Positions 1 through 7,400 of a stretch of DNA of 39,195 nt are shown one piece after another; the stretch's first letter is position 1; each line of letters begins with the position of its first letter. The DNA is from Elusimicrobiota bacterium (GTDB lineage: Bacteria > Elusimicrobiota > Elusimicrobia > UBA1565 > UBA9628), in the NCBI GenBank assembly GCA_030696455.1, contig JAUYSH010000051.1:1-39195 (forward strand), in the 5' to 3' direction. Position numbers and translations under genes: made by a program. Under the pieces are notes generated by a model. That model saw nothing but the letters and a program-made list of their open reading frames with translations. It ran no database searches and was not told the origin of the DNA.

Positions 1-144
1 CGCGCCGGCGGCGAGGTCGAGGACGACGCGGACGCGGGCCTTGTCCACGCCCGCGGCGCGGACCGCCGACGCGGCGGTCCGGGCCAGGCGGATCAGCCCG
101 GCGCGCCGGCGGCGCAGCGCCTCACCATTGACCGTGGCTGCCAT
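1..144 (-). CDS. 5' end of unidentified gene after hxsA, cut by window edge
   Basis: The first 48 codons of an open frame run off the left edge. An ATG at 144 lies inside the last codons of hxsA, in a different frame, and the frame stays open to base 1 with G or C at nearly every third position. The product starts MAATVNGEALRRRR and continues into a basic, alanine-rich helix (…GLIRLARTAASAV…) and then VDKARVRVVLDL. Its position immediately after hxsA makes a fourth Hxs gene possible; the family's second radical SAM enzyme, HxsC, is otherwise missing here. The visible part carries no diagnostic motif, so the product is unknown. The start is the only ATG available near the end of hxsA, and I see no good Shine-Dalgarno, which fits translational coupling by overlap. 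Confidence 0.45.
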   Translation of the reverse strand, partial: MAATVNGEALRRRRAGLIRLARTAASAVRAAGVDKARVRVVLDLAAGA

Positions 145-676
145 GACTGCCGTGCGAACCGTGCGAGCCGTGAGAGCCGTGGGATCCGTGCGAGGCATGG
201 CTGCCGTGAGACCCGTGAGATCCGTGGCTGCCATGAGACCCGTGGCTGCCGTGGGAGCCGTGGCTGCCGTGGCTTCCGTGCGAGCCGTGGCTGCCGTGGG
301 AGCCGTGGCTGCCGTGCGAACCGTGAGACCCGTGGCTGCCGTGCGAGCCGTGAGACCCGTGAGAGCCGTGGCTGCCGTGCGAGCCGTGGGAGCCGTGGCT
401 TCCGTGGGAGGCGTGGCTGGCGTGAGAGCTGTGGCTGGCGTGCGTGGCTCCGCCCCCGGAGTTGTGGATGGCGTTGGTGTGCTGGGTCTGCGCCAGCAGG
501 TCCTCGGCGCGCATGATGGCCGCGCCGATGATGCCCAGGACCGCGGCCGCCTTGACCACGTCCTTCTTGAGGATCTTCCCCTCTTCACTGGTCAGGAAGC
601 GCGAGAGGTCCTTGGCGACGCGCGGCATGATCTCCCCGCCGGAGACGTCGTCCTTCTTCTTATCATTGTCTTCCAT
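122..676 (-). CDS. hxsA: His-Xaa-Ser repeat protein HxsA-like (modified peptide precursor)
   Basis: A 184-residue protein with two parts. Residues 1-73 are a charged N-terminus (many D/K), an amphipathic stretch and one hydrophobic segment at about 39-55 (DVVKAAAVLGIIGAAIM). Residues 79-180 are 34 unbroken His-Xaa-Ser triplets, mostly His-Gly-Ser with a few His-Ala-Ser and one His-Ser-Ser, ending His-Gly-Gln-Trp. Such repeat proteins are the presumed substrates of the HxsB/HxsC radical SAM enzymes, and hxsB and hxsD lie directly upstream, 9 bp before this start. The ATG at 676 is preceded by GAGGGG. The chemistry on the repeats and the final function are not known to me. One hydrophobic segment with no clear signal cleavage site suggests membrane anchoring with the histidine-rich tail exposed; metal binding by the tail would also be plausible. 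Confidence 0.88.
   Translation of the reverse strand: MEDNDKKKDDVSGGEIMPRVAKDLSRFLTSEEGKILKKDVVKAAAVLGIIGAAIMRAEDLLAQTQHTNAIHNSGGGATHASHSSHASHASHGSHGSHGSHGSHGSHGSHGSHGSHGSHGSHGSHGSHGSHGSHGSHGSHGSHGSHGSHGSHGSHGSHGSHASHGSHGSHGSHGSHGSHGSHGQW
137..442 (-). repeat. 9-bp tandem repeat (34 units) encoding His-Xaa-Ser
   Basis: The 306 bp encoding the HxsA tail consist of 34 in-phase 9-bp units. They vary at synonymous positions (CACGGCAGC, CACGGGTCT, CACGGCTCC and similar on the minus strand), so the peptide is far more regular than the DNA. That pattern points to selection on the peptide sequence and not to a very recent slippage expansion. Confidence 0.95.
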
Positions 677-685
677 GGGATCCCC

Positions 686-2182
686 TCAGCCTCGCTGATA
701 CAGCGCGGCGACCTTCTCGCCCTCTCCCTTCCTGACCTTGAGCCAGGAGCGGAAGATCTTCTCGTTCTTCTTATCCTGAAGGCGGTCGAACAGGATGTCG
801 AGCACGCCCATGCTGATCTTGCAGCGGGAGTTCGTCGGCATGCGGCCGGTGATGTCCCCCTGCTCCTTGTAGCATTGCACCGGGCAGATGCCGCAGTAGG
901 GCTTGTAGGCGCACTTCGAGCACTCGATCTGATTGTCGAGGTTGGACGCCACGGCCAGCGCCCGGACGACGGGATGGCCGGCGGATTCCGCGTAGGTTCC
1001 CTCGCCGGCCTTGCCGATGAGGAAAGTGTCGTCGCCCATGCGGTTGAGCATGCGGCCCTCGTCGCAGGTGAAGACGGAGCCGTCGAAGTTGTAGGCCATC
1101 TGCCCGATGCCCGCCCCGCACGGCGAGCGGAGGTCGAGGTAGTTCGGATCGTCGTCGGTCAGGATCTTGGCCAGGTACAGCCGCGCGGTCTGCTCGAAGA
1201 ACGGCCGGCGCAAGGTCCGCTCGCGATTGATCTCGAGGACGCGGTCGAGGGCCTTCGCGTAGAACGCGAGGAACTCCTCGGGGCCGTAGCCGATCTTGTT
1301 CCAGGTGGCGACCGCCATGCCGTAGGGATTCAGGGGACGCAGGAACACGCCGCGGGCGCCGAGGGCCGCGTACTCGTCGACGATCTCACGGGGCTGCTCC
1401 AGCGACAGGCGCGTGACCGTCAGCAGCGCGTCGATGCGGAACATCTTGGCGCGGGTCTTCCGGTCGATGATCTTGAACCACTTCGTCGCCTCGGCGTGGC
1501 TGGCGCCCGTGCTCCAGGGGCGGTTGCGGTCGTGCAGCTCCGCCGGCCCGTCGATGGAGGTGCAGAAGTTGACGCCGCGGGCCAGCAGCCATTTCAGCTT
1601 ATCGGCGTCCATGAGGCTCAGGTTCGTGACGAGGTTCAGCCAGAGGCTCTTGCCGGCGGTCTTGTTCTTCTCGCCCGCGTACTCGACGATGAACTTGACC
1701 ACGGGCCAGTTCGCCAGCGGCTCGCCGCCCTGGAACTCGATGGTGAGCGCGGAGCTCGGGCTCTCGAATATGCGGTCGACGACCATGCGCGCGGTCTCCT
1801 CGGTCATGTCGGTCGTCGCGTCGGCCAGGCCCAGCGCGCTGGCGTGGCAGTACAGGCAGCGATGGTTGCAGCGAAGGGTCGTCACGATCACGTGCAAGGT
1901 CGGGCCCTGCCAGAGGAACTTATTGCGCCGCGCCCAGACGGCGGCGATCGCGTCGAAATCCATCTGATCGCGGATGAAGCCGTCCGTCTTGAGCTTTTCG
2001 TAGAGGACGTCGCCGGGAAGCAGCGCGCCCGTGACGAAGCTCCGGAACTGATCCTCGTCGAGGAGGTGATGACGCCCGAGATCGTTCGTCACCAGCATCT
2101 TGCCCGACACCTTCCGGAAACGAAAGGGCCCGGTCTTGACCTCGTCGAGAACGGGGATCGCGGCCGCCGCGGTCTCGCTCAT
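686..2182 (-). CDS. hxsB: HxsB-like radical SAM/SPASM maturase
   Basis: A 498-residue radical SAM enzyme. The N-terminal domain (about 15-90: FRFRKVSGKMLVTND, LLDEDQFRSFV) resembles the peptide-recognition front of HxsB proteins. The core has the CxxxCxxC motif (C105, C109, C112 in LRCNHRCLYC) and a GGEP-type SAM loop (FQGGEPLAN). The C-terminus has a cysteine-rich auxiliary cluster region (CGAG…FTCDEG…CSKCAYKPYCGICPVQC…C), as in SPASM maturases. It should install a radical-based modification on HxsA. The ATG at 2182 overlaps the stop of hxsD as ATGA, and the frame continues upstream only as an overlap with hxsD, so the shorter start is preferred. hxsA follows after 9 bp. Family assignment is strong from sequence plus neighbours; the reaction is unproven. 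Confidence 0.88.
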   Translation of the reverse strand: MSETAAAAIPVLDEVKTGPFRFRKVSGKMLVTNDLGRHHLLDEDQFRSFVTGALLPGDVLYEKLKTDGFIRDQMDFDAIAAVWARRNKFLWQGPTLHVIVTTLRCNHRCLYCHASALGLADATTDMTEETARMVVDRIFESPSSALTIEFQGGEPLANWPVVKFIVEYAGEKNKTAGKSLWLNLVTNLSLMDADKLKWLLARGVNFCTSIDGPAELHDRNRPWSTGASHAEATKWFKIIDRKTRAKMFRIDALLTVTRLSLEQPREIVDEYAALGARGVFLRPLNPYGMAVATWNKIGYGPEEFLAFYAKALDRVLEINRERTLRRPFFEQTARLYLAKILTDDDPNYLDLRSPCGAGIGQMAYNFDGSVFTCDEGRMLNRMGDDTFLIGKAGEGTYAESAGHPVVRALAVASNLDNQIECSKCAYKPYCGICPVQCYKEQGDITGRMPTNSRCKISMGVLDILFDRLQDKKNEKIFRSWLKVRKGEGEKVAALYQRG

Positions 2183-2769
2183 GAGCGCTTCGCCTTGGCC
2201 TTCGCTTTCGGGGCCTTGGCCTTGGGGGCGGCCTCCGGCGCCTTCCCCTTTCCTTTGGAGCCGAACGCCTCCTCCCAGGGCACCGAGACGCCGAGGGGAT
2301 CGGCGTCCGCGGCGCCGCCCTCGATCTCGGCGAGCAGGCGGTCGATCTCCTTCTCGAGAGCCGCGTCGATCTGCGGCGGCGCGGGCGGCGCGCCCGGAGC
2401 CTCGACGCATTCAGGGCATGGGGCCTCGGCGGCCGCCGGCGTCGAAGCCGCCACCAGCGCGGCGGGCTGGGCCGAAACCAGGGCCTTGGTCACGATGAAT
2501 TCCCGGATCTTCTGATTCGAGGCCGAGATCCGCTGGCGGAGCGCCTGATGGATCAGCTCGTTGTCGAACTCCCCCTTGAGCTCGACGCGGGCCGCGGCCG
2601 GCTGCCCGGCCTTGACCGTCATCACGACCTTCAGCCGTCCCGCCTCGAGGCGCTCGACGCGCACGTAGGCGCGCCCGGTGAAGACATACAACGCGTTCTG
2701 CACGGCTTCCAGGGAATAGATCGACTCATCGAGCTCGAATGAGATTTCGGCGTCTGCGTTGGTGGACAT
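2179..2769 (-). CDS. hxsD: HxsD-like accessory protein with long Lys/Ala tail
   Basis: A 196-residue protein. Its first ~105 residues match the HxsD pattern: an early FELDESIYSLEAVQNALYVF, a YVRVERLEAGRLKV strand, and the terminal signature FDNELIHQALRQRI followed by an IREFIV helix, equivalent to the family's NE-LL-LR motif. HxsD is a small protein found only beside HxsA/B/C and is thought to assist peptide recognition. Unusually, this copy carries about 90 extra residues: a Pro/Ala linker, a short acidic helix (DAALEKEIDRLLAEIEGG) and a Lys-Ala tail. The start at 2769 (MSTNADAE) is preceded by AGAGGA at good spacing; an upstream in-frame ATG lacks one. The gene is the first of the hxs cluster and is coupled to hxsB by ATGA. 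Confidence 0.85.
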   Translation of the reverse strand: MSTNADAEISFELDESIYSLEAVQNALYVFTGRAYVRVERLEAGRLKVVMTVKAGQPAAARVELKGEFDNELIHQALRQRISASNQKIREFIVTKALVSAQPAALVAASTPAAAEAPCPECVEAPGAPPAPPQIDAALEKEIDRLLAEIEGGAADADPLGVSVPWEEAFGSKGKGKAPEAAPKAKAPKAKAKAKRS

Positions 2770-2852
2770 GGATTCCTCTGGGGTGGTCGATAGGCGGGAC
2801 GGGATTCCCGTATGGTAGCGGCTTCCCCACGGCTGGGCCATGCTATTTTATG

Positions 2853-2871
2853 GCTCGATTAAGAATCGAGC
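2853..2871 (-). other. 8-bp inverted repeat at end of Mor-like gene
   Basis: GCTCGATT and AATCGAGC flank a 3-nt loop and span the stop codon of the Mor-like gene, 84 bp before hxsD. No T-run follows, so it is not a classical intrinsic terminator. It could be an operator or a processing hairpin. No convincing -35/-10 pair is visible in the 89 bp before hxsD. Confidence 0.35.
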
Positions 2872-3173
2872 GGCTTCGGAGGCACGGCGCCCAGGACCCG
2901 ATAAACGGTTTTCGGGGACACCCCGAGGCGCTTGGCGATGAGGATGATGCTCAGCCCCTGCTCGCGCCAGGTTCGGATGCACTGATCGCGATAGCGGCAG
3001 ACCGAGCAGCGCAGGTTGCTGCCCGCTTTGGGGATCCAGAGGCGCCGCCCTCCGAAGGCGGCTTGAAGCGACGCCAACCGGCGGCTCCCGAGAAGCTTCA
3101 GCAGGCGGGCCGCATCGCTGTCGATGGGCTGATGGGAAGCGGCGCAGCGGGTCCTGGGCATGTATCGAGCCAT
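2859..3173 (-). CDS. Mor-family-like HTH regulator with inserted Cys cluster
   Basis: A 104-residue protein. Residues 25-50 (LLGSRRLASLQAAFGGRRLWIPKAG) match the N-terminal part of Mor-type transcription activators, where an 'aFGGrrlyIPk' element precedes the DNA-binding region. Residues 68-95 form a helix-turn-helix (REQGLSIILIAKRLGVSPKTVYRVLG). Between them lies CSVCRYRDQC (C56, C59, C65), which I do not recall from phage Mor proteins and which could bind zinc or an iron-sulfur cluster. The gene sits directly before hxsD on the same strand and may regulate it. The ATG at 3173 has only a weak ribosome site; a second ATG four codons later is possible. No phage genes are nearby, so this is more likely a domesticated regulator than a prophage remnant. 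Confidence 0.7.
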   Translation of the reverse strand: MARYMPRTRCAASHQPIDSDAARLLKLLGSRRLASLQAAFGGRRLWIPKAGSNLRCSVCRYRDQCIRTWREQGLSIILIAKRLGVSPKTVYRVLGAVPPKPLDS

Positions 3174-3199
3174 TGCAACGCAACGGCCAGGCCCGAAAA

Positions 3200-4381
3200 C
3201 TACTCGTTCGGGGACGGACTCTGAGACGGTTTCTTCTTGCGCGCGGCCGGTAGAGGGCGTCCTTCCTCGAGCGCTTTGATGATCTCCAACGCCTCGGGAG
3301 GGTTGGCCTCCATCGGCGCGCCCTTCCCGAACTGCGGCTTGATCTGCCGCTCGATCTTGGCCTTCGAGGCGGCCGCCTTCTTGGCCTCCGCCTCGTTCTT
3401 GGCCTTCACCGCGGCCTCGGCCGCGGCCTTCTTCGCGGCCTGCTCCGCAGCCAGGCGGGCCACCTTGCGCTGCTCGGCCTCCAACTGGGCCTTGCCCTTC
3501 GCGTCTGCGGCCGAGGCCGCGGCCCGGACGGCGGCGGCCGCGGCCTCGGCCTTGGCGGTGGCCTCTTTGGCTGTCTGCTCCTTGGCCTTCAGCTCCGCGA
3601 GGCGGCGCATCTCGGGGATCTGAGCCCGGGCCTTTTCCTCCTCGGCGAGGGTCTTCGCGGCGCGCGCGCAGAGCGCGGCGGAGAAACGCGCGCGGGCGCC
3701 GTCGCACGCGGCGGGAGCTTTCGAGACGAGGGCCTGGCACGCCGGCGAGGACGCGCAGCGCGCCGGAGAGCGAAGGCCGGCCACGAGAGCCGCGCGGGCG
3801 AGGCAGTCGCGCTTGACGCCCGCGTGCGCGAAGCGCGCGCAGTCCCGAGCCTCCCCCGACCAGAAGGTCAGGATGTCGTCGCACGAATCCTGAGGGGTGA
3901 CGAGCCCCGCGGAGCTCAGGGCCTCGCAGGTCAAGGGGCCGCCCTTGACCAAGGAGATCATGGCCGCGCAATCCCTCTCGGCGGAAGCTCCGCGCTCGCC
4001 GTCAAGCGCGAGCAAGGCCCGGCAGGCGGAGGCCGAGTCCCCCCCGCGCAGCGACGCGAGCGCGAACCGGGCCTCCGCCGCGACGGTGAGGCAATGCGTC
4101 GAGCCGCCCTTGAACGTCTTCCCCAGGCCGTCGAGCGCGGCGCAGACGCCGGACGCGCCCTGAAGGTCGCGGCACACGGCGTAGTCGAAGAGCTCCCCGC
4201 GTTCGCCGTCGACGATGACGCCCATGTCCGAGCGGGCCTGGGCTTCCTGGAGGAGCGCGTCGATGTCGAGCGGGATGCTCGCGCAGCGCGCCGAGAGACG
4301 CCGGGCGGCGGCGGAGGAATCCCCCGCGAACGCCGGGCCGGACGACGCGAGGAGAACCGCGAGCAGCAGCGAGGTGGTCAT
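3200..4381 (-). CDS. Secreted Cys-rich protein with Ala/Lys coiled-coil C-terminus
   Basis: A 393-residue protein of unknown function. Residues 1-19 form a cleavable-looking signal peptide (MTTSLLLAVLLASSGPAFA). Residues 20-245 contain about fifteen cysteines, regularly spread in alpha-helical-looking sequence (CASIPLD, CRDLQGASGVC, CRALLAL, CEALSSAG, CDDIL, CARFAH, CLARAAL, CASSPAC), suggesting disulfide-stabilised helical repeats in the periplasm. Residues 246-350 are an Ala/Lys/Glu-rich coiled coil, and the end is basic (ARKKKPSQSPSPNE). It lies 39 bp after the carbamoyltransferase fusion and 26 bp before the Mor-like gene on the same strand, so co-transcription with either is possible. 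A GGGGAGG lies about 15 nt before the ATG, longer than usual spacing. I recognise no family. Confidence 0.72.
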   Translation of the reverse strand: MTTSLLLAVLLASSGPAFAGDSSAAARRLSARCASIPLDIDALLQEAQARSDMGVIVDGERGELFDYAVCRDLQGASGVCAALDGLGKTFKGGSTHCLTVAAEARFALASLRGGDSASACRALLALDGERGASAERDCAAMISLVKGGPLTCEALSSAGLVTPQDSCDDILTFWSGEARDCARFAHAGVKRDCLARAALVAGLRSPARCASSPACQALVSKAPAACDGARARFSAALCARAAKTLAEEEKARAQIPEMRRLAELKAKEQTAKEATAKAEAAAAAVRAAASAADAKGKAQLEAEQRKVARLAAEQAAKKAAAEAAVKAKNEAEAKKAAASKAKIERQIKPQFGKGAPMEANPPEALEIIKALEEGRPLPAARKKKPSQSPSPNE

Positions 4382-4420
4382 GGCCTAGTTTAGTCGCCTC
4401 CCCGCACCTTCGTCTATGAT

Positions 4421-7400
4421 TTAGGTCATGGCGGTCAGCTCGCCGCCGCCGAACAGGGCGAGGTAGGACGCCCACGTGCGCGGACACTCGGCGCGGACGG
4501 CGCAGCCACGGCAGGCCGGCGACTCGGGACGCGAGCCGCGCCGGGCCGGATCGAGGGACTCCTCCAGGCGATGCAGGTCGTCGACGCGAAATCTCGTCCA
4601 GTTCTCGGCGGCGTCGGGCCCTGAGCGCTGGTCCGCGTCCAGATGGCAGAAGGGCACGCCCTCCGTCGACGCCGCGAGGCCCGCGGCCCGCGCGGCGCGC
4701 AGCGCCTCCCTCACGCGCGGGGCGGCGTCGCTCAGACGGGCGAGGCCCCCGGCCCGCAAGCCCTCGGCCGTCTCCACCGGCCGGGGAAAGCAGAACTGGA
4801 TCCGTCGCGCGCCCAGCCGGGCGGCGAGGGCCGCCGTCGCGGCCAGGCGGGACGAGTTGCGCCGCAGCACCGGAACGTTGAGCGCGACCTCGCGGCCCGC
4901 CGCGACGGCGGAACGCACGCCGGCGAGCGTCTCCCGCAGCGAGCCGGGGCGGCCCGTCAGGGCGTCGTGGGTCGTCTCGTCGGCCGCGAACAGCGTGACC
5001 TCGAAAGCGTCGACGAGTTCCGCGAGGCGCGCGAGGCGGCGCGCGTTCGTTTGAAGCTGTATGAAGGAATATCCCATCGCGCGCGCCCGCGCCAGCAGAG
5101 CCGGCAGCTCCGGGAGCAGCGTCGCCTCCCCCCTCATGATCACGAGCTCCGAGCAGGCGGCCCGGCGTCCCGCGGCGAGCGCGCGCAGCGCATCGCCCCA
5201 GGAGCGGTCGGGCAGGTGCGCGATGTCGGCGATCGGCGCGTGGGCCTGCTCGCAGTCGTCGCGCGCGGTGAGCCTCAGCATGAGGCGCCGTCCGCCCGCG
5301 TGAGCGGACAAGGCGGCGTCGCTCTCCGACGGCCGGGCGGGCGCGCGGCGCGCGAGGAAAGGCCCGAGCGCCAGAACGCCGGCCCCCGGCATGCCGAGGA
5401 ATGCGCGGACGGCGTCCGCGGGGGAGCAGACGATGGGCTCGCCGCGGCGGTTGAACGAGGTGTTCAGCAGCATCGGCACGCCGGTCCGCGCCTCGAACTC
5501 CGAGAGGAGCGCGTGATAAAGAGGAGCCGCGGCGGCGTGCACCGACTGCGGACGGCTCGTGCCGTCCACGTGGGCCACGGCCGGGACGCGCGCGTCGCGG
5601 CCCTTCTTCAACCGCCGCGCGAAGAGCATGAAGCGGGAGTCGAACCCGTCCTCGAACCATTCGCTCTCGCGGCCGGCGAGGACGGAAGGCCCGAACGGGC
5701 GCCACGCCTCGCGGTCCTTGAGGCGGTTGACGCGGGCGTGCATGTCCGCGCGGCGGGGATCGGCGAGGATGCTGCGCGAGCCGAGCGCGCGCGGGCCGAA
5801 CTCCGCGCGTCCCTGGAACCAGCACACGATCTCGCCCCCGGCGAGCAGCGCCGCCGCGTCCGCGGCGAGCGACGCTGAGCGCTCGAAGACGAGGCCCTCG
5901 CTCTCCAGCGCCGCTCGCGCTTCCTCCTCGGAGAACGACGGTCCGAGAGCGGCGTGAGGCAAGGTCGCCGCCGCCCCCGCCGCCTCGAGCGCGGCCCCGA
6001 GGGCCGTGCCGGCGTCGTTGGCGGCGGGCACCACGAACATCGACCGCGGCTTGAAGGAACGGCGGATCCGCTCGTTGAGGCGGCAGTTCAGAGCCACCCC
6101 TCCGGCCAGGCACAGCGCGGCTCCGCGCGGAACTCCGGCGTCCTTGAGCATGCCGAGGATGAGGGCCTCGAGGGCCGCCTGCAGCGAGGCCGCGAGATTC
6201 TTGTGGCCCCGCGTGAGGGCCCCCCCCGGCGCGCGGGCCAGCGATCTGAAGCGCGCCGCGAGCCCCCGCTCATGAATCATGTAATCGCCCCGGCCGCGAC
6301 GAGACAAGAAGGGAGCGAGATCGTAGACGGGATTGCCGAACGACGCCAAGGCCATGACGCTGCCCTGGCCATGCGCTCCGAAGCCGAGGAGGCGGGTCAC
6401 GGTCTCGTAGACGCCTCCGATGGAGCGGTCCGTGAGGCTCAGGATCTCCGAGACCCGGCGCAGACGGCCGCGCCGTCCGCGGAACACCGCCGCGGTCTCC
6501 CGGTCGCCGCGTCCGTCGACGCTCAGCACCCAGGAATCCGTCTGGCCCGAGAGGCGCCAGGCCGACGCGGCATGGCTGAGATGGTGGGGCACGTAGACCA
6601 CCCGGCCCGCGCGCAGGACGGGGACGCTCTCGGAGTCGTCATCGGCCCGGAAGGCGCGGCGATAGCGCGCGGGCACGCCGTTGACGGCGATGACATCCAT
6701 GTCGTCGAGGGTGAGGCCGCGCTCGGACAGCAGGGCACCGGCCGCGCGGCGGCACAGTACCTCCTCAAGGCACAAGGTCGGATCGGCGGCGAGCGTGGGG
6801 CCCGCGCGCCCGTGGTGGCGCATGCGGGAGAGCCGCTCCTCCTCGACGGCGCCCGCGACCCGCCCGTCCTCGAGCAGGGCCGCCGCGTGCTCCTGCATCG
6901 TCGTCACGGCCAGGCCCAATATCCACTTCGGCTTTTTCGGAGGCCGGGCCTTGGGCAGGAGGAACGACGGCGGAAACGGCGCGGGCAAGGCGGGGCCGGG
7001 CGCCCCGCGCAGGCGGGACAGCCAGCCCGGGCGGCCGGCGAGCGCGCGCGCCGCGGTGGCGCTCGCGGGGCCGTAGCGGGGCCGCAGCGCGTCCTGAGGA
7101 CAGGCCTCGACGCAGTCGAAGCAGCTCAGGCAGCGCTCCGCGCCCCCCGGAGCGAAGACGCCTTTCCCCTCGAGGCTCCGAGTCGGGCAGATCTCGGCGC
7201 AGATCCCGCAGCCGTCGCAGCGCGCGTCGTCGACGAGGATGGGCACCTCCGCGCCGGACGCCGCGATCGTCGGCCTGCGCGCGACGCCCCACTCGAGGCC
7301 GTCGAGCAGGATGTCGGCCTCCGCAGGCGCGGGAGCGCCTTCGTCGCGCAGCGCGTCGCGAAGCCACGCCAGCGCCCCCGGCTCCCGCGAGGCCGCCACG

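Noticed and set aside
137-442. CRISPR array or non-coding satellite
   Set aside because: Units are 9 bp and in phase with a reading frame, with silent variation and no spacers; it is a coding repeat.
41-2515. 824-aa plus-strand open frame opposite the hxs genes
   Set aside because: It is the antisense shadow of hxsA/hxsB/hxsD: low-complexity Val/Arg/Ala sequence, no motif, while the minus-strand genes have clear family signatures and ribosome sites.
2859-3173. Prophage remnant signalled by the Mor-like gene
   Set aside because: No other phage genes, integrase or attachment-site repeats are visible, and codon use matches the surroundings.
4002-6113. 703-aa minus-strand Arg-rich frame and similar long overlapping frames
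   Set aside because: Out-of-frame shadows caused by high GC; composition is almost only Arg/Pro/Ala/Gly, and they overlap genes with recognised domains.
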